In this document: positions 7,178 to 14,971 of the stretch, piece after piece | Layout of the letters: each line of letters starts with the position of its first letter | How positions within the stretch are numbered: the first letter of the stretch is position 1 | Source of the DNA: CAZEGV01 sp964511645 | GTDB lineage: Bacteria; Bacteroidota; Bacteroidia; Cytophagales; JAAEPT01 | Length of the DNA stretch: 17,891 nt | NCBI GenBank assembly: GCA_964511645.1 | Contig: CAZEGV010000054.1 | Span: 1-17,891 of the forward strand | Reading direction: 5' to 3' | Notes under the pieces: generated by a model | What the model was told of the DNA's origin: nothing | Databases searched by the model: none | Seen by the model: the letters and a program-made list of their open reading frames with translations, nothing else | Program-made: the position numbers and the translations under genes

Positions 7178-7660
7178 ATGAACAACAAGAAAAACATTTT
7201 ATTCGCAACATTAGCTTTTGTTGGCTTAATAGTAGGTGTATCATCATTTACTTGGAATGGTCAGGCATCTTATGAGTATAAAACTATAACTGTAATTGAA
7301 TCAATTGTACCAATGGGAATTGGTCGTTCTAGAATTATTGAACACCAACAAAAAGCAGATTATAAGTCTATGACTACTCAAAACACTACGGAAAAAGGTA
7401 AACAAAAAAACAAAGCTGATAGAGGTGCTGCAAAAATAGATAATTATTCAGAAACTAAATTATTAAACTTCTATAGTGGTGTTGGTATTAACTTCCAAAA
7501 CATCGCTTCTAATGATGCTTTAATTTCTTCTAAAATTAATGACATGGTTAATAACGGTTGGGAATTGTCTTTTGTAAACACAGGAGTAGAAAGCAAAGGA
7601 AGTAAAGATGATAAAACAGGATTATTCATCACACGACTTATGTTCAAGAAAGCAAAATAA
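7178..7660 (+). CDS. Small exported or membrane-anchored protein, DUF4177-like
   Basis: The protein has 160 residues. An N-terminal hydrophobic segment (about 7-24, ILFATLAFVGLIVGVSSF) is a signal peptide or membrane anchor. It is followed by YEYKTITV (about 32-39) and, near the C-terminus, SKINDMVNNGWELSFVNTG and a final beta strand GLFITRLMFKK. The pairing of YEYK.(V/I)TV with a later LN..G.(E/N)GWEL resembles DUF4177-type small proteins, whose function is unknown. A Gln/Lys-rich insertion (about 66-90) separates the halves. It follows the monooxygenase by 108 bp; an imperfect TAAGGTTTG may promote it separately. A strong terminator follows. The role is unknown. Confidence 0.8.
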   Translation: MNNKKNILFATLAFVGLIVGVSSFTWNGQASYEYKTITVIESIVPMGIGRSRIIEHQQKADYKSMTTQNTTEKGKQKNKADRGAAKIDNYSETKLLNFYSGVGINFQNIASNDALISSKINDMVNNGWELSFVNTGVESKGSKDDKTGLFITRLMFKKAK

Positions 7661-7681
7661 TCTTACAAGGAATTATTTCAC

Positions 7682-7718
7682 AAAAAAGGGTCATTACAGA
7701 AATGTAATGACCCTTTTT
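7682..7718. terminator. Bidirectional terminator between convergent genes
   Basis: A perfect 11-bp stem, GGGTCATTACA at 7688-7698 and its complement at 7703-7713, closes a GAAA tetraloop. Six As lead and five Ts follow, so it can end transcription of the 7178 gene and, from the other side, of the GH20 gene. Confidence 0.93.
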
Positions 7719-7740
7719 CTTTCACATTTTTATCCTTTTC

Positions 7741-10329
7741 TCATCTCAAAGTAATCACTCTACCTCTTCTGTCCGAGTTAGGGATAAATACTGCTATTTT
7801 TACATCCTTAGCATCATTCACTGTTACTGGCTCAGTGTATAATGGTGATGACTCACTAGGTTCTTCCCCATTTGTAGTATAACGAATATCTAAACCTGGA
7901 AAAGCTACATTAGCATAAAGTTTACCTTCTTCTATTTTAGCTCCTGGTGTAGGCACTCTCATATTTACACCCAAATAGTTCAGAACACTGTATTCATCTG
8001 CTCCCATTTTACTAGCAAAAGCACTCCATTGTTTATCAAAGCCTGTTTGACTTTCTACTACATTATATTCTTCTGCCCATTCTGGAGTTTTTGTCCATGC
8101 ACGCTCTGCTAAGGCTACTAATCTAGGATAAAGCATATATTCCATTCTATCCTGTCCTGTCCATAATGTTTCAGACCAAAGTTGCCCTTGTATACCTAAA
8201 ATGTTTTTATGGGCATTTGGATTCAATTTCACTTTATCATCAAAATTAGCCAGTGTAAGAGGGTTCCCCATTCTATCATTTTTTTGACATTTGTAAAGAT
8301 CATAAGGAGTAAATTCAAATATTTTTTTGGTATTCACATAGCCTGCCCAATAGAAACCCAACTCTTCTGGGTGTTTTTCATGGCAGAAGTCCATGTACAA
8401 ACTTGTAGCATTAGACAATACAATAGGGTAACCTGTATTGGCTAACTGATATGCATAATCCTCTGCACCCCAACCATATACACTTTGCCAAGCATTCATT
8501 CTGAAATTACTATTGATAAATTCCGGATTAGGGATATGAACGGTTTTTCCATTTTCCTCCTTCTTCATCATCCCTATTTCTTCCCATCCAGCAGTAACTA
8601 AACCCCTATCTCCAATTATCTTATTTAGTCTTTGTAAAAATAAGTGCGTTAAATGATTTTTTACATCTTTAGGATTTTGAGCTATCATCTCTGCACATTT
8701 AGGTGAGCCTTCCCAAACATTATTTGGCACTTCGTCACCACCTGTGTGAATAGTTGTAATCGGCACTCCTGCCTCTTTGTACATTGCTATTACCTCATCA
8801 AAAACTTTCGTAATGAAATTATAAGTGGACTCTTGGCAAATACAGGCTACATTATCGTTAAACATTTGAACAGATTCATACTTGGAAGTATCTCCTGCAT
8901 CATGCAGTAAGTATTGCTCTGCTGCCGCAAGGTCTGTATCTTTTAATCTGTTATAACGGGCTTTCATTGCTATGATTGCTGCTCTAACGTGACCTGGTAC
9001 ATCTATTTCAGGAATCACTTCTATATGTCGCTCATTTGCATATTTCAATATTTCTATGAAATCAGCCTTAGTATAATAACCTGAACCATTATTAGTCTCA
9101 GCACTGGCATCTGGACCAGATCCGTAAGCAGGGTGAAGCATATCATTTTCAGTAAGTGTATGTCCTCTTTTTGATCCAATATCTGTTAACTCTGGTAAAC
9201 CTTCAATTTCTATTCTCCACCCCTCATCATCTGTAATGTGAAAGTGAAACTTGTTTAATTTATAAAAAGCCATCATGTCTAATAACTTCAAGACTGCTTT
9301 TTTCTTTTGGAAATTACGCCCTACATCCAGCATCATTCCTCTAAAGCTAAATTGAGGGCAATCAACAATATCAAGTTCTCTTACAGACAAACCTCCGTCT
9401 ACTACATGGGCATTTAACAGTATTGACTTAAGTGACTGTACACCATAAAAAGCTCCTGTTGCCGTAATTGCTTCAATAAGTACCCCTTCATCTTCGCTAA
9501 GGTGTAATTTATATCCTTCTGGATTAGTTGACTCTGGAATTGGTAACAAAGTAACTTGCTTAAACCTTACAGTAAGGTCTGTACCTTCTTTTGTTTCTAA
9601 TTTAAAATCTTTAATATTTTCTTTTAATAATTCTGCTTCTGTAGTAAAGTCTTCTCCTACTTCTACTGATATTGTTTTAATCTTAATATCTTCGTTGCCG
9701 TAAGTATAATGATATGGTGATGGTAAGAAAGGTGGTAATTTAGTTACTTGAGTAGTGTTTTTGTTTTGTGCGTAAGCAAGCTCTGCGGTATGTGCTGCCC
9801 AGTTATCCCCCAAAGATCTTTTGATTTGCTCTTCTCTTGTAAAAGGTAAAACTGTGTAATCAGTTATGTTATGTATTTTATCTCCTTGTACTATATAAAA
9901 CCCTTGAGGTGCTTCATATTTGGTTGTTACCCAAAACTCGGACACAAAGTCAATAATGATACTATCTCCTTTTGCTAATGCTTTAAAATCACTAGTTGGT
10001 TCTATTTTGAAAAAATCACCGCTAATATGTGAAAACATCACCTCCTTATTATCTGTAGAGTCTTGTAAAACCTTTCGGCATAGGTTAAAGTAAATTGTCC
10101 AATCATCTTTTTGAATAGTTTCTCCTGTGTTATTGGTCAAAATTAAGCGAGATTTTGTTTTCAATTCTTTATTATAGCCATTTTCTAATACTTCATAAGA
10201 CAAACTATAACCTGTGTTACTGTCAAGCACTTCCTTATTTTCTTTTTTTGTATTAGTTGGGTTTTGTTTACACGAAAAAAAACTAAAAACAATCAATACA
10301 ATCAATCCTATCTTTTTTAACATCTTCAT
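7741..10329 (-). CDS. Beta-N-acetylhexosaminidase, GH20, lipoprotein
   Basis: This enzyme releases terminal N-acetylglucosamine (or GalNAc) from chitooligosaccharides or glycans at the cell envelope. At 862 residues it is a full chitobiase-type protein. It has a lipoprotein signal with lipobox FFSC and Cys20. A CHB_HEX-like domain spans about 40-165, and the GH20b domain about 200-325. The GH20 barrel begins near 326 with FRGMMLDVGRNF, FHFHITDDEGWR and EIDVPGHVRA. The catalytic pair is Asp532-Glu533 in HTGGDEVP. A C-terminal CHB_HEX_C-like domain (about 795-862) includes DIRYTTNGEEP. The mechanism in this family is substrate-assisted through the N-acetyl group. The start MKMLKK could equally be the second Met. 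It is a single-gene unit with a likely controlled promoter. No SusCD pair or chitinase is nearby. Confidence 0.96.
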   Translation of the reverse strand: MKMLKKIGLIVLIVFSFFSCKQNPTNTKKENKEVLDSNTGYSLSYEVLENGYNKELKTKSRLILTNNTGETIQKDDWTIYFNLCRKVLQDSTDNKEVMFSHISGDFFKIEPTSDFKALAKGDSIIIDFVSEFWVTTKYEAPQGFYIVQGDKIHNITDYTVLPFTREEQIKRSLGDNWAAHTAELAYAQNKNTTQVTKLPPFLPSPYHYTYGNEDIKIKTISVEVGEDFTTEAELLKENIKDFKLETKEGTDLTVRFKQVTLLPIPESTNPEGYKLHLSEDEGVLIEAITATGAFYGVQSLKSILLNAHVVDGGLSVRELDIVDCPQFSFRGMMLDVGRNFQKKKAVLKLLDMMAFYKLNKFHFHITDDEGWRIEIEGLPELTDIGSKRGHTLTENDMLHPAYGSGPDASAETNNGSGYYTKADFIEILKYANERHIEVIPEIDVPGHVRAAIIAMKARYNRLKDTDLAAAEQYLLHDAGDTSKYESVQMFNDNVACICQESTYNFITKVFDEVIAMYKEAGVPITTIHTGGDEVPNNVWEGSPKCAEMIAQNPKDVKNHLTHLFLQRLNKIIGDRGLVTAGWEEIGMMKKEENGKTVHIPNPEFINSNFRMNAWQSVYGWGAEDYAYQLANTGYPIVLSNATSLYMDFCHEKHPEELGFYWAGYVNTKKIFEFTPYDLYKCQKNDRMGNPLTLANFDDKVKLNPNAHKNILGIQGQLWSETLWTGQDRMEYMLYPRLVALAERAWTKTPEWAEEYNVVESQTGFDKQWSAFASKMGADEYSVLNYLGVNMRVPTPGAKIEEGKLYANVAFPGLDIRYTTNGEEPSESSPLYTEPVTVNDAKDVKIAVFIPNSDRRGRVITLR

Positions 10330-10353
10330 TTTTTTGTTTATAATTACAGCTAA

Positions 10354-10384
10354 CCAAGGTAGTGAAAAAAGTATTCATCTACAA
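10354..10384 (-). promoter_or_regulatory. Likely promoter of the GH20 gene
   Basis: On the minus strand TTG (10382-10384), a 20-bp spacer and TACCTTGG (10354-10361, one mismatch to TAnnTTTG) lie 24 bp before the ATG. Confidence 0.5.
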
Positions 10385-10416
10385 TACTATATTTATTTTA
10401 TTAAAAGTATAGTATT
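10383..10416. promoter_or_regulatory. 9-bp inverted repeat overlapping the GH20 -33 box (candidate operator)
   Basis: AATACTATA (10383-10391) and TATAGTATT (10408-10416) are perfect complements separated by 16 bp. The arm nearest the gene overlaps the TTG of the proposed promoter. The geometry suits a dimeric regulator, perhaps one that senses amino sugars, but no regulator gene is adjacent. Confidence 0.4.
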
Positions 10417-10425
10417 CTTGGGGCA

Positions 10426-10540
10426 GGCTTAGGGGGTGGCGTGGAAATCCTTCCCGATTTTTTATCGGGAAGATTGGGAACAGAAAACCCGACCGTCTGG
10501 GCGAAATAGCCCTGAGAGTAAAACGAAAGGGAAGCCCCTA
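10426..10540 (+). repeat. Structured intergenic repeat, copy 2
   Basis: It opens with GGCTTAGGG, continues GAAATCC, then a hairpin (CTTCCCGAT 10450-10458, T5 loop, ATCGGGAAG 10464-10472), AGATTG, CCCGACC, a second hairpin (GGGC 10499-10502, GCCC 10509-10512), GAAAGG, and ends AAGCCCCTA. Copy 3 has the same outer blocks in the same order but a different central palindrome. The terminal CTA is the complement of the GH1 stop codon. Confidence 0.72.
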
Positions 10541-11830
10541 TTTCTTTAACTTTTTTTGTAACCAAAAAGCGGATTTTTTCCAAGTTCTATGTAATGTATT
10601 TTGGTCTACCGCTATCAGACCAAACCTTGGCTTGTATCCTTCTGCCCATTCAAAATTATCTAGTAGAGACCACAATAAAACACCTTTTATATTTATTTCT
10701 TTCTTTTCCAAACCTGTGATATCTGTAAAAATCTTCTGGTAATAAGCAATTCTCAAATCTTCCGAATCACTTTCTCGTAAAGCAATACCACATTCTGAAG
10801 CCCAAAGAGGCTTATTTTTATCATATCTATTAAATCTTTCTAAAAAGTATTTCACTCCATCTGGATAGGTTTCTAAGCCCATTACTGAGCGATGTTCTTT
10901 ACCAATTATTACGGGTCTGGCTTGGATATATGGGATGTACCAAGCTTTTTTTAATTCCTGACGAATATAAGTTTGTACTCCCCAAAAGTCAAAATCACAT
11001 TCTATACGACCCATATCCCCCTCTTTGATATACTTTTTCATTTTTTTGAGAAATGGCAAATCTTGTATAGGATAACCTAAGCCTAAATGGGGTTCTATGT
11101 GCAAACGATTCATCAATGCGTCTACTCTTTTGGTAGCCTCTTTGTCTCTCTCTCTTGATGCATCAATTTTAGAACAACTTATAGCGGTACCTATATTTAA
11201 GTTTTGATTGATAGACTTCATCACTCTAAATCCTTCGGCTTGCGCCAATAAGGTATGATGTACGGTTTTTAAAAAGTTCTTTATCCCTCGTTTTTTAGGT
11301 GCGTGTATTCCTAAAAAATAACCAGCCAAGGCAAATACAATTCCTTCATTAATTAATATCCAATTTTGTACTTTATCTCCGTATTCTTTTGCTAAAAATG
11401 AGGTATATTCAGAAAACCAATTTATTATTTCTCGATTGGCCCAACCACCTTTTTGCTGTAACGCTAGTGGTAAATCCCAGTGGTAGGCAGTAATCATCGG
11501 TTCTAGCCCTTGTGTTTTACATTCGTCTATTACTCTATGATAAAAATCGACTCCTTGAGGGTTAGGCATGCCTATTCCTGCTGAAAAAACTCTAGACCAA
11601 GAGATAGAGAACCTAAAAACATCAAAGCCCATGTCTTTGGCCGATTGAATGTCTTCTTTGTATCTATGATAAAAATCAACGGCTATTTTGGCATTTTCTT
11701 TCCCTCTTATTTTACGAGATTTTGATAATGTAAATTTGTCCCAAATAGATTGTCCTTTTCCGTCCTTGTCCCAAGATCCTTCGGTCTGAAAGGCTGAAAT
11801 AACTACACCAAATTTTAGCTTATTTTTCAC
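10538..11830 (-). CDS. Glycoside hydrolase family 1 (beta-glycosidase fold)
   Basis: The 430 residues cover a complete GH1 barrel. The N-terminal FGVVISAFQTEG (7-18) corresponds to the family signature. FRFSISWSR is at 72-80, with YHWDLP at about 116-121. The acid/base Glu162 is in INEG, where most members have NEP. The nucleophile Glu346 is in SECG, where most have TENG. The aglycone-site WSLLDNFEWAEGY is at 387-399. Both catalytic Glu are kept but their surroundings are unusual. There is no signal peptide, so it acts in the cytoplasm or at the inner leaflet. It is the last gene of a three-gene operon, 10 bp behind a glycosyltransferase, which points to glycolipid or intracellular glycoside metabolism rather than extracellular polysaccharide. 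Its TAG stop is formed by repeat copy 2. Confidence 0.93.
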   Translation of the reverse strand: MKNKLKFGVVISAFQTEGSWDKDGKGQSIWDKFTLSKSRKIRGKENAKIAVDFYHRYKEDIQSAKDMGFDVFRFSISWSRVFSAGIGMPNPQGVDFYHRVIDECKTQGLEPMITAYHWDLPLALQQKGGWANREIINWFSEYTSFLAKEYGDKVQNWILINEGIVFALAGYFLGIHAPKKRGIKNFLKTVHHTLLAQAEGFRVMKSINQNLNIGTAISCSKIDASRERDKEATKRVDALMNRLHIEPHLGLGYPIQDLPFLKKMKKYIKEGDMGRIECDFDFWGVQTYIRQELKKAWYIPYIQARPVIIGKEHRSVMGLETYPDGVKYFLERFNRYDKNKPLWASECGIALRESDSEDLRIAYYQKIFTDITGLEKKEINIKGVLLWSLLDNFEWAEGYKPRFGLIAVDQNTLHRTWKKSAFWLQKKLKK

Positions 11831-11840
11831 CTAGAGGGAT

Positions 11841-12872
11841 TTAATATACTAATTTTTGAATCAAAGAAAAATCTTTCTCCTCTACTAAAAAATCTCCTGC
11901 TATACCTGCTATAATATCCGCAGTCATATTGGGGTAGTTTACTGAGATAATTTCTCCATAATCTACCCAGTATTGTAATTTCATCAGGTTTCCTTTTTTT
12001 AGATTTTTAATCACCATCACTCCCATTTCTTTTAGCGATTGGGCATTAAAAAATTGTTCTGTTTGACTTCTCATCGGAATAACCAGTAATTTTTTAACTA
12101 AAAACAAAGCCTCTGCGGGCGTCTCAAATCCTGCTCCACAGAGCACTCCAGAAGATTCTGCCATGCTTTTTATAAAGTCTTTATTGCTTAAAGGAAATAC
12201 TTGAACATTGCCTTTGACAAAACTCTCGCTAGCGTGTTTAGAAAACACTTGCCATTTAACTCCTTTTATTTTGTTCAACTTCTTAATTAGGTATTGTTCT
12301 GAAAAAGAGGGTAAATAGACCGTATAATGAGGCTTAACACTGACTTGAGCCTCTCTTATTTGCTTTCTTATTACGGGAGTAGATACTTGCTGGTGGTAGG
12401 ATTTAAAATGAAATCCGTACTGTTTTTGACTTGGGGCGTACTTTTTAAGTATCCACCAACCAAATCTATCTAATTTTGTAGGTCGTGGTGTTTCTTCAAA
12501 CAATAATGCACATTGGTGGCTGAGTGACACACAGGGCACGTTTCTTAATTTACTAGCCCAAGCAGATACTGGCTCAAAATCATTGATAACTAAATCATAG
12601 TCTCGTATTGGTAATTGAAAAATCTCTTTCAGAAAACGAATGATACTGGCTTCTCGAAACGTCTTAATAATATCGATTCCTCCTTTTTTGCCAAAAACAA
12701 ACCCCAGCCCCCCCAAACGATACTTAATTGATGTATCAATATCTAAATCTGATTGAGTACCGCTAATCAAAATATCTACATCGGCATATTTTTTTAGCTC
12801 TGGAATAATGTCTCTTGCCCGACTGATATGTCCGTTCCCTGTACCCTGTATAGCATACAAGATTTTTTTCAT
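11841..12872 (-). CDS. Glycosyltransferase, GT28/GT-B type
   Basis: The 343 residues form a GT-B two-domain fold. The N-terminal acceptor loop is GTGNGHISRA (10-19), the MurG/UGT-like glycine-rich start with the conserved His. The linker carries NDFEP and the C-terminal donor site is GAGFETPAEAL (246-256), which in this family contacts the nucleotide sugar. Members related to MurG, monogalactosyldiacylglycerol synthase and UDP-glucuronosyltransferase-like proteins transfer sugars to lipid acceptors at the inner face of the membrane; lipid or pigment glycosylation is plausible here. The start codon overlaps the stop of the upstream metallophosphatase (ATGA, 12869-12872), showing translational coupling, and GH1 follows 10 bp downstream. 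Donor and acceptor are not readable. Confidence 0.88.
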   Translation of the reverse strand: MKKILYAIQGTGNGHISRARDIIPELKKYADVDILISGTQSDLDIDTSIKYRLGGLGFVFGKKGGIDIIKTFREASIIRFLKEIFQLPIRDYDLVINDFEPVSAWASKLRNVPCVSLSHQCALLFEETPRPTKLDRFGWWILKKYAPSQKQYGFHFKSYHQQVSTPVIRKQIREAQVSVKPHYTVYLPSFSEQYLIKKLNKIKGVKWQVFSKHASESFVKGNVQVFPLSNKDFIKSMAESSGVLCGAGFETPAEALFLVKKLLVIPMRSQTEQFFNAQSLKEMGVMVIKNLKKGNLMKLQYWVDYGEIISVNYPNMTADIIAGIAGDFLVEEKDFSLIQKLVY

Positions 12873-13714
12873 GATTTAAATTCTTCTATCAAATCGTTAA
12901 AAGTTTCTTCATCACTTTTGTCTGCCAACCTATCACTATCTGTTTTTTTTACGTTTTTCTCTAGCTCTTCCTCGTGGTCAAAATACCTAAAAATAGACCA
13001 TTTTCCTTGGTGATACTCTAATGATGTGAGATTCTCTATCCAATCTCCTGAGTTAAGGTACTGAACAGATCCTTTGTCTGTTTTTATCTCCTTCATTATA
13101 GGGTGATGAATATGACCACAAACTACATAGTCATATTTTTTTGAGATGGCGATATCTGCCGCTATCTGCTCAAAATTATTGATGTGGCTTACTGCTTTCT
13201 TTACACTGTTCTTAATCTTTTTAGATAAAGAAATTTTTTCTTTCCCCATTTTCTTTAAAGCCCAATTCACAAAGCTGTTGATGATAATTAAGGTGTCATA
13301 ACCAATAGCACCTAGTTTGGCTAACCATTTAGAGCCTTTCATCGTGACATCAAATACATCTCCATGGAAGAACCAAGCGATTTTCCCATCTAGGTTTAGT
13401 TTAATTTTATTTTCTACACTAAAATTAGACAGGTTAAACCCAATGTATTTACGTAGCATTTCATCATGATTACCTGGGATATAAACTACCTCAACATCAT
13501 CATCTACCCAAGTCATAATGTGCTTCAATACTCTTGTGTGTGATGATGGCCAATAGCTCTTGCTAAACTGCCAGATGTCTATAATATCGCCGTTTAAAAT
13601 TACTTTTTTTGGATTTATAGATTTTAGGTATTTTAACAATTCTTCGGCATTACAGCCATAAGTACCCAAGTGTATATCTGATAGGACTAATAAATCTAAT
13701 TCTCTTTTGCTCAT
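12869..13714 (-). CDS. LpxH-like calcineurin-family metallophosphoesterase
   Basis: This resembles UDP-2,3-diacylglucosamine pyrophosphatase-type proteins and carries the full metal site: DIH (13-15), GDIID (42-46), GNHDE (81-85), HGD (117-119) and GHIHH (200-204). At 281 residues it is longer than LpxH (about 240), with a highly charged tail after about 245 (HEEELEKNVKK...DEETFNDLIEE). There is no signal peptide. As the first gene of an operon with a lipid-type glycosyltransferase and a GH1, it more likely acts on a phospholipid or nucleotide-lipid intermediate of that pathway than as the only lipid A LpxH, although the latter remains possible. The start at 13714 is the first ATG of the frame. 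Confidence 0.87.
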   Translation of the reverse strand: MSKRELDLLVLSDIHLGTYGCNAEELLKYLKSINPKKVILNGDIIDIWQFSKSYWPSSHTRVLKHIMTWVDDDVEVVYIPGNHDEMLRKYIGFNLSNFSVENKIKLNLDGKIAWFFHGDVFDVTMKGSKWLAKLGAIGYDTLIIINSFVNWALKKMGKEKISLSKKIKNSVKKAVSHINNFEQIAADIAISKKYDYVVCGHIHHPIMKEIKTDKGSVQYLNSGDWIENLTSLEYHQGKWSIFRYFDHEEELEKNVKKTDSDRLADKSDEETFNDLIEEFKS

Positions 13715-13812
13715 TATTGATGACCTTAATTAATACGACTGTGTTTACAAAAAAACGAAAAATAATTAACATTATCATCATCTTTTTTTTCTTGAATTGA
13801 CATAATGATAAT

Positions 13813-13993
13813 CGGCTTAGGGATAGAGCAGTTTGTTTGAAATCCTTTTTTATTTTTATGATTTTTGGCATTTCGATAAACTCAGTATGACAAAATCATA
13901 AAAATAAAAAAGATTGAGTAGCGATAGCCCGACCTTGAGGTGATAGAAATGTTTTTTGTCTACAAGAAAGGTTCACCGAAAGGAAAGCCCCTA
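13813..13993 (+). repeat. Structured intergenic repeat, copy 3 (best preserved palindrome)
   Basis: It begins CGGCTTAGGG, includes GTTTGTTTGAAATCC, then a perfect 21-bp inverted repeat (13845-13865 with 13892-13912) around a 26-nt loop, then AGATTG, ATAGCCCGACCTTGAGGT, GAAAGG and the end AAGCCCCTA. The loop holds the complement of GTCATACTGAG...CGAAATGCC, a form of a short dispersed Bacteroidota element. The terminal CTA is the complement of the stop codon of the SUMF1-domain gene. It fills most of the 276-bp gap upstream of the metallophosphatase; the remaining A/T-rich part shows no confident promoter. Confidence 0.75.
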
Positions 13994-14971
13994 ATTTATT
14001 ACCTCGTTATAAGGCTCTCCTGTTTCGCAAGCACAACGAAAGCCAATCATCATTGTTGGGCGTTTATACGGTAAATTTTCATCTATAAAGTATTCTCGCA
14101 TCTCATCTGACCAGTTTAATCCTTTTACTATTGTGTCTTCTTTTACGTATTCTGACACATTTCCTGGCATATTGTATAGCCCAAATCTATTTGGCTTACC
14201 ATAATATACAGGATAAGTAGGCGGTATTAATTTTCTCCCGTTAAGACTCGGTGCACGCAAATGAACATATTTATTTTGCTCTTCGGTATTATTAAAATAA
14301 GCAACATTGTCTAGTCCAAATTTATAGGTTCCGTTTTTGTTTTTAATTTCTTCGTAACCAAAAGGGTATTTAGCACTTTCAAGACCTGCTTGTCCTGCTT
14401 TATCCCATTCTTGTTTGGTAGGTAATCTGTACACCAACCGCTGTTTCACATCGTTATAGGTGTGATCTGGAAGATACTCTTCTATTTCTCCTGCTTCCGC
14501 AGCAAGGTAAGCATTTACAACCTTTGTACGCCAGGCACAAAATTGTTGTGCTTTTTCTCTAGAAACCATTATTACAGGATAATTAGAATAATAATGGTGG
14601 TGATAATAAATATTAAAAAAATTATTTTTGTTTTTTTGAGCTCCCATTCCTGTATCGTTATCATCTGATTCAATCATAGAGCTATCCGTAGGAAAAACAT
14701 TATTGGGCAGTATTTCACGATAATCAACAATGCTATCAGACCCTTCGGTACTTGTTGTTACCGAATAATAAAACTCATGCCAGTTTTCATTAGAAATTTC
14801 ATGAATATCCATGTAAATATTTCCACTTACCCACATTGTGCCTGGAGGAGCAAATTTATTTTGATCCACTTTACGTACTTTATCTTTTTTACTCCCAAAT
14901 AAGCCAGAGCAGGCAGTAAGTAAAGAAAATAATAGAAGAAATAATCTATTTAAAAGAATTTTTAAACTAAT
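13991..14971 (-). CDS. SUMF1/formylglycine-enzyme-domain lipoprotein (GldK/GldJ-like group)
   Basis: The frame continues upstream of the first GTG (14869) through a clear lipoprotein signal: SLKILLNR, then LFLLLFSLL and lipobox LTAC. No ATG, GTG or TTG begins it. The only plausible start is ATT at 14969-14971, which shares one base with the upstream TAG, giving about 326 residues. The mature part reads PPGTMWVSGN and DIHEISNENWHEFY, PVIMVSREKAQQFCAWRT, RLPTKQEWDKAG, GLYNMPGNVSEY and MIGFRCACE, the SUMF1/FGE fold in order. The paired active-site Cys of true formylglycine enzymes are not evident. Bacteroidota use such lipoproteins in gliding and type IX secretion (GldJ, GldK), but this is shorter than those. 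It is likely cotranscribed with the glutaminyl cyclase and ends in repeat copy 3. Confidence 0.82.
   Translation of the reverse strand: MSLKILLNRLFLLLFSLLTACSGLFGSKKDKVRKVDQNKFAPPGTMWVSGNIYMDIHEISNENWHEFYYSVTTSTEGSDSIVDYREILPNNVFPTDSSMIESDDNDTGMGAQKNKNNFFNIYYHHHYYSNYPVIMVSREKAQQFCAWRTKVVNAYLAAEAGEIEEYLPDHTYNDVKQRLVYRLPTKQEWDKAGQAGLESAKYPFGYEEIKNKNGTYKFGLDNVAYFNNTEEQNKYVHLRAPSLNGRKLIPPTYPVYYGKPNRFGLYNMPGNVSEYVKEDTIVKGLNWSDEMREYFIDENLPYKRPTMMIGFRCACETGEPYNEVIN

Noticed and set aside
10401..10583. 60-codon minus-strand frame across the GH1 3' end
   Set aside because: It runs through repeat copy 2 out of frame with GH1 and has no domain; explained by the repeat plus the overlapping gene.
13650..13871. 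73-codon minus-strand frame starting in repeat copy 3
   Set aside because: It overlaps the metallophosphatase start in another frame and its N-terminus is translated from the A/T-rich palindrome arm.
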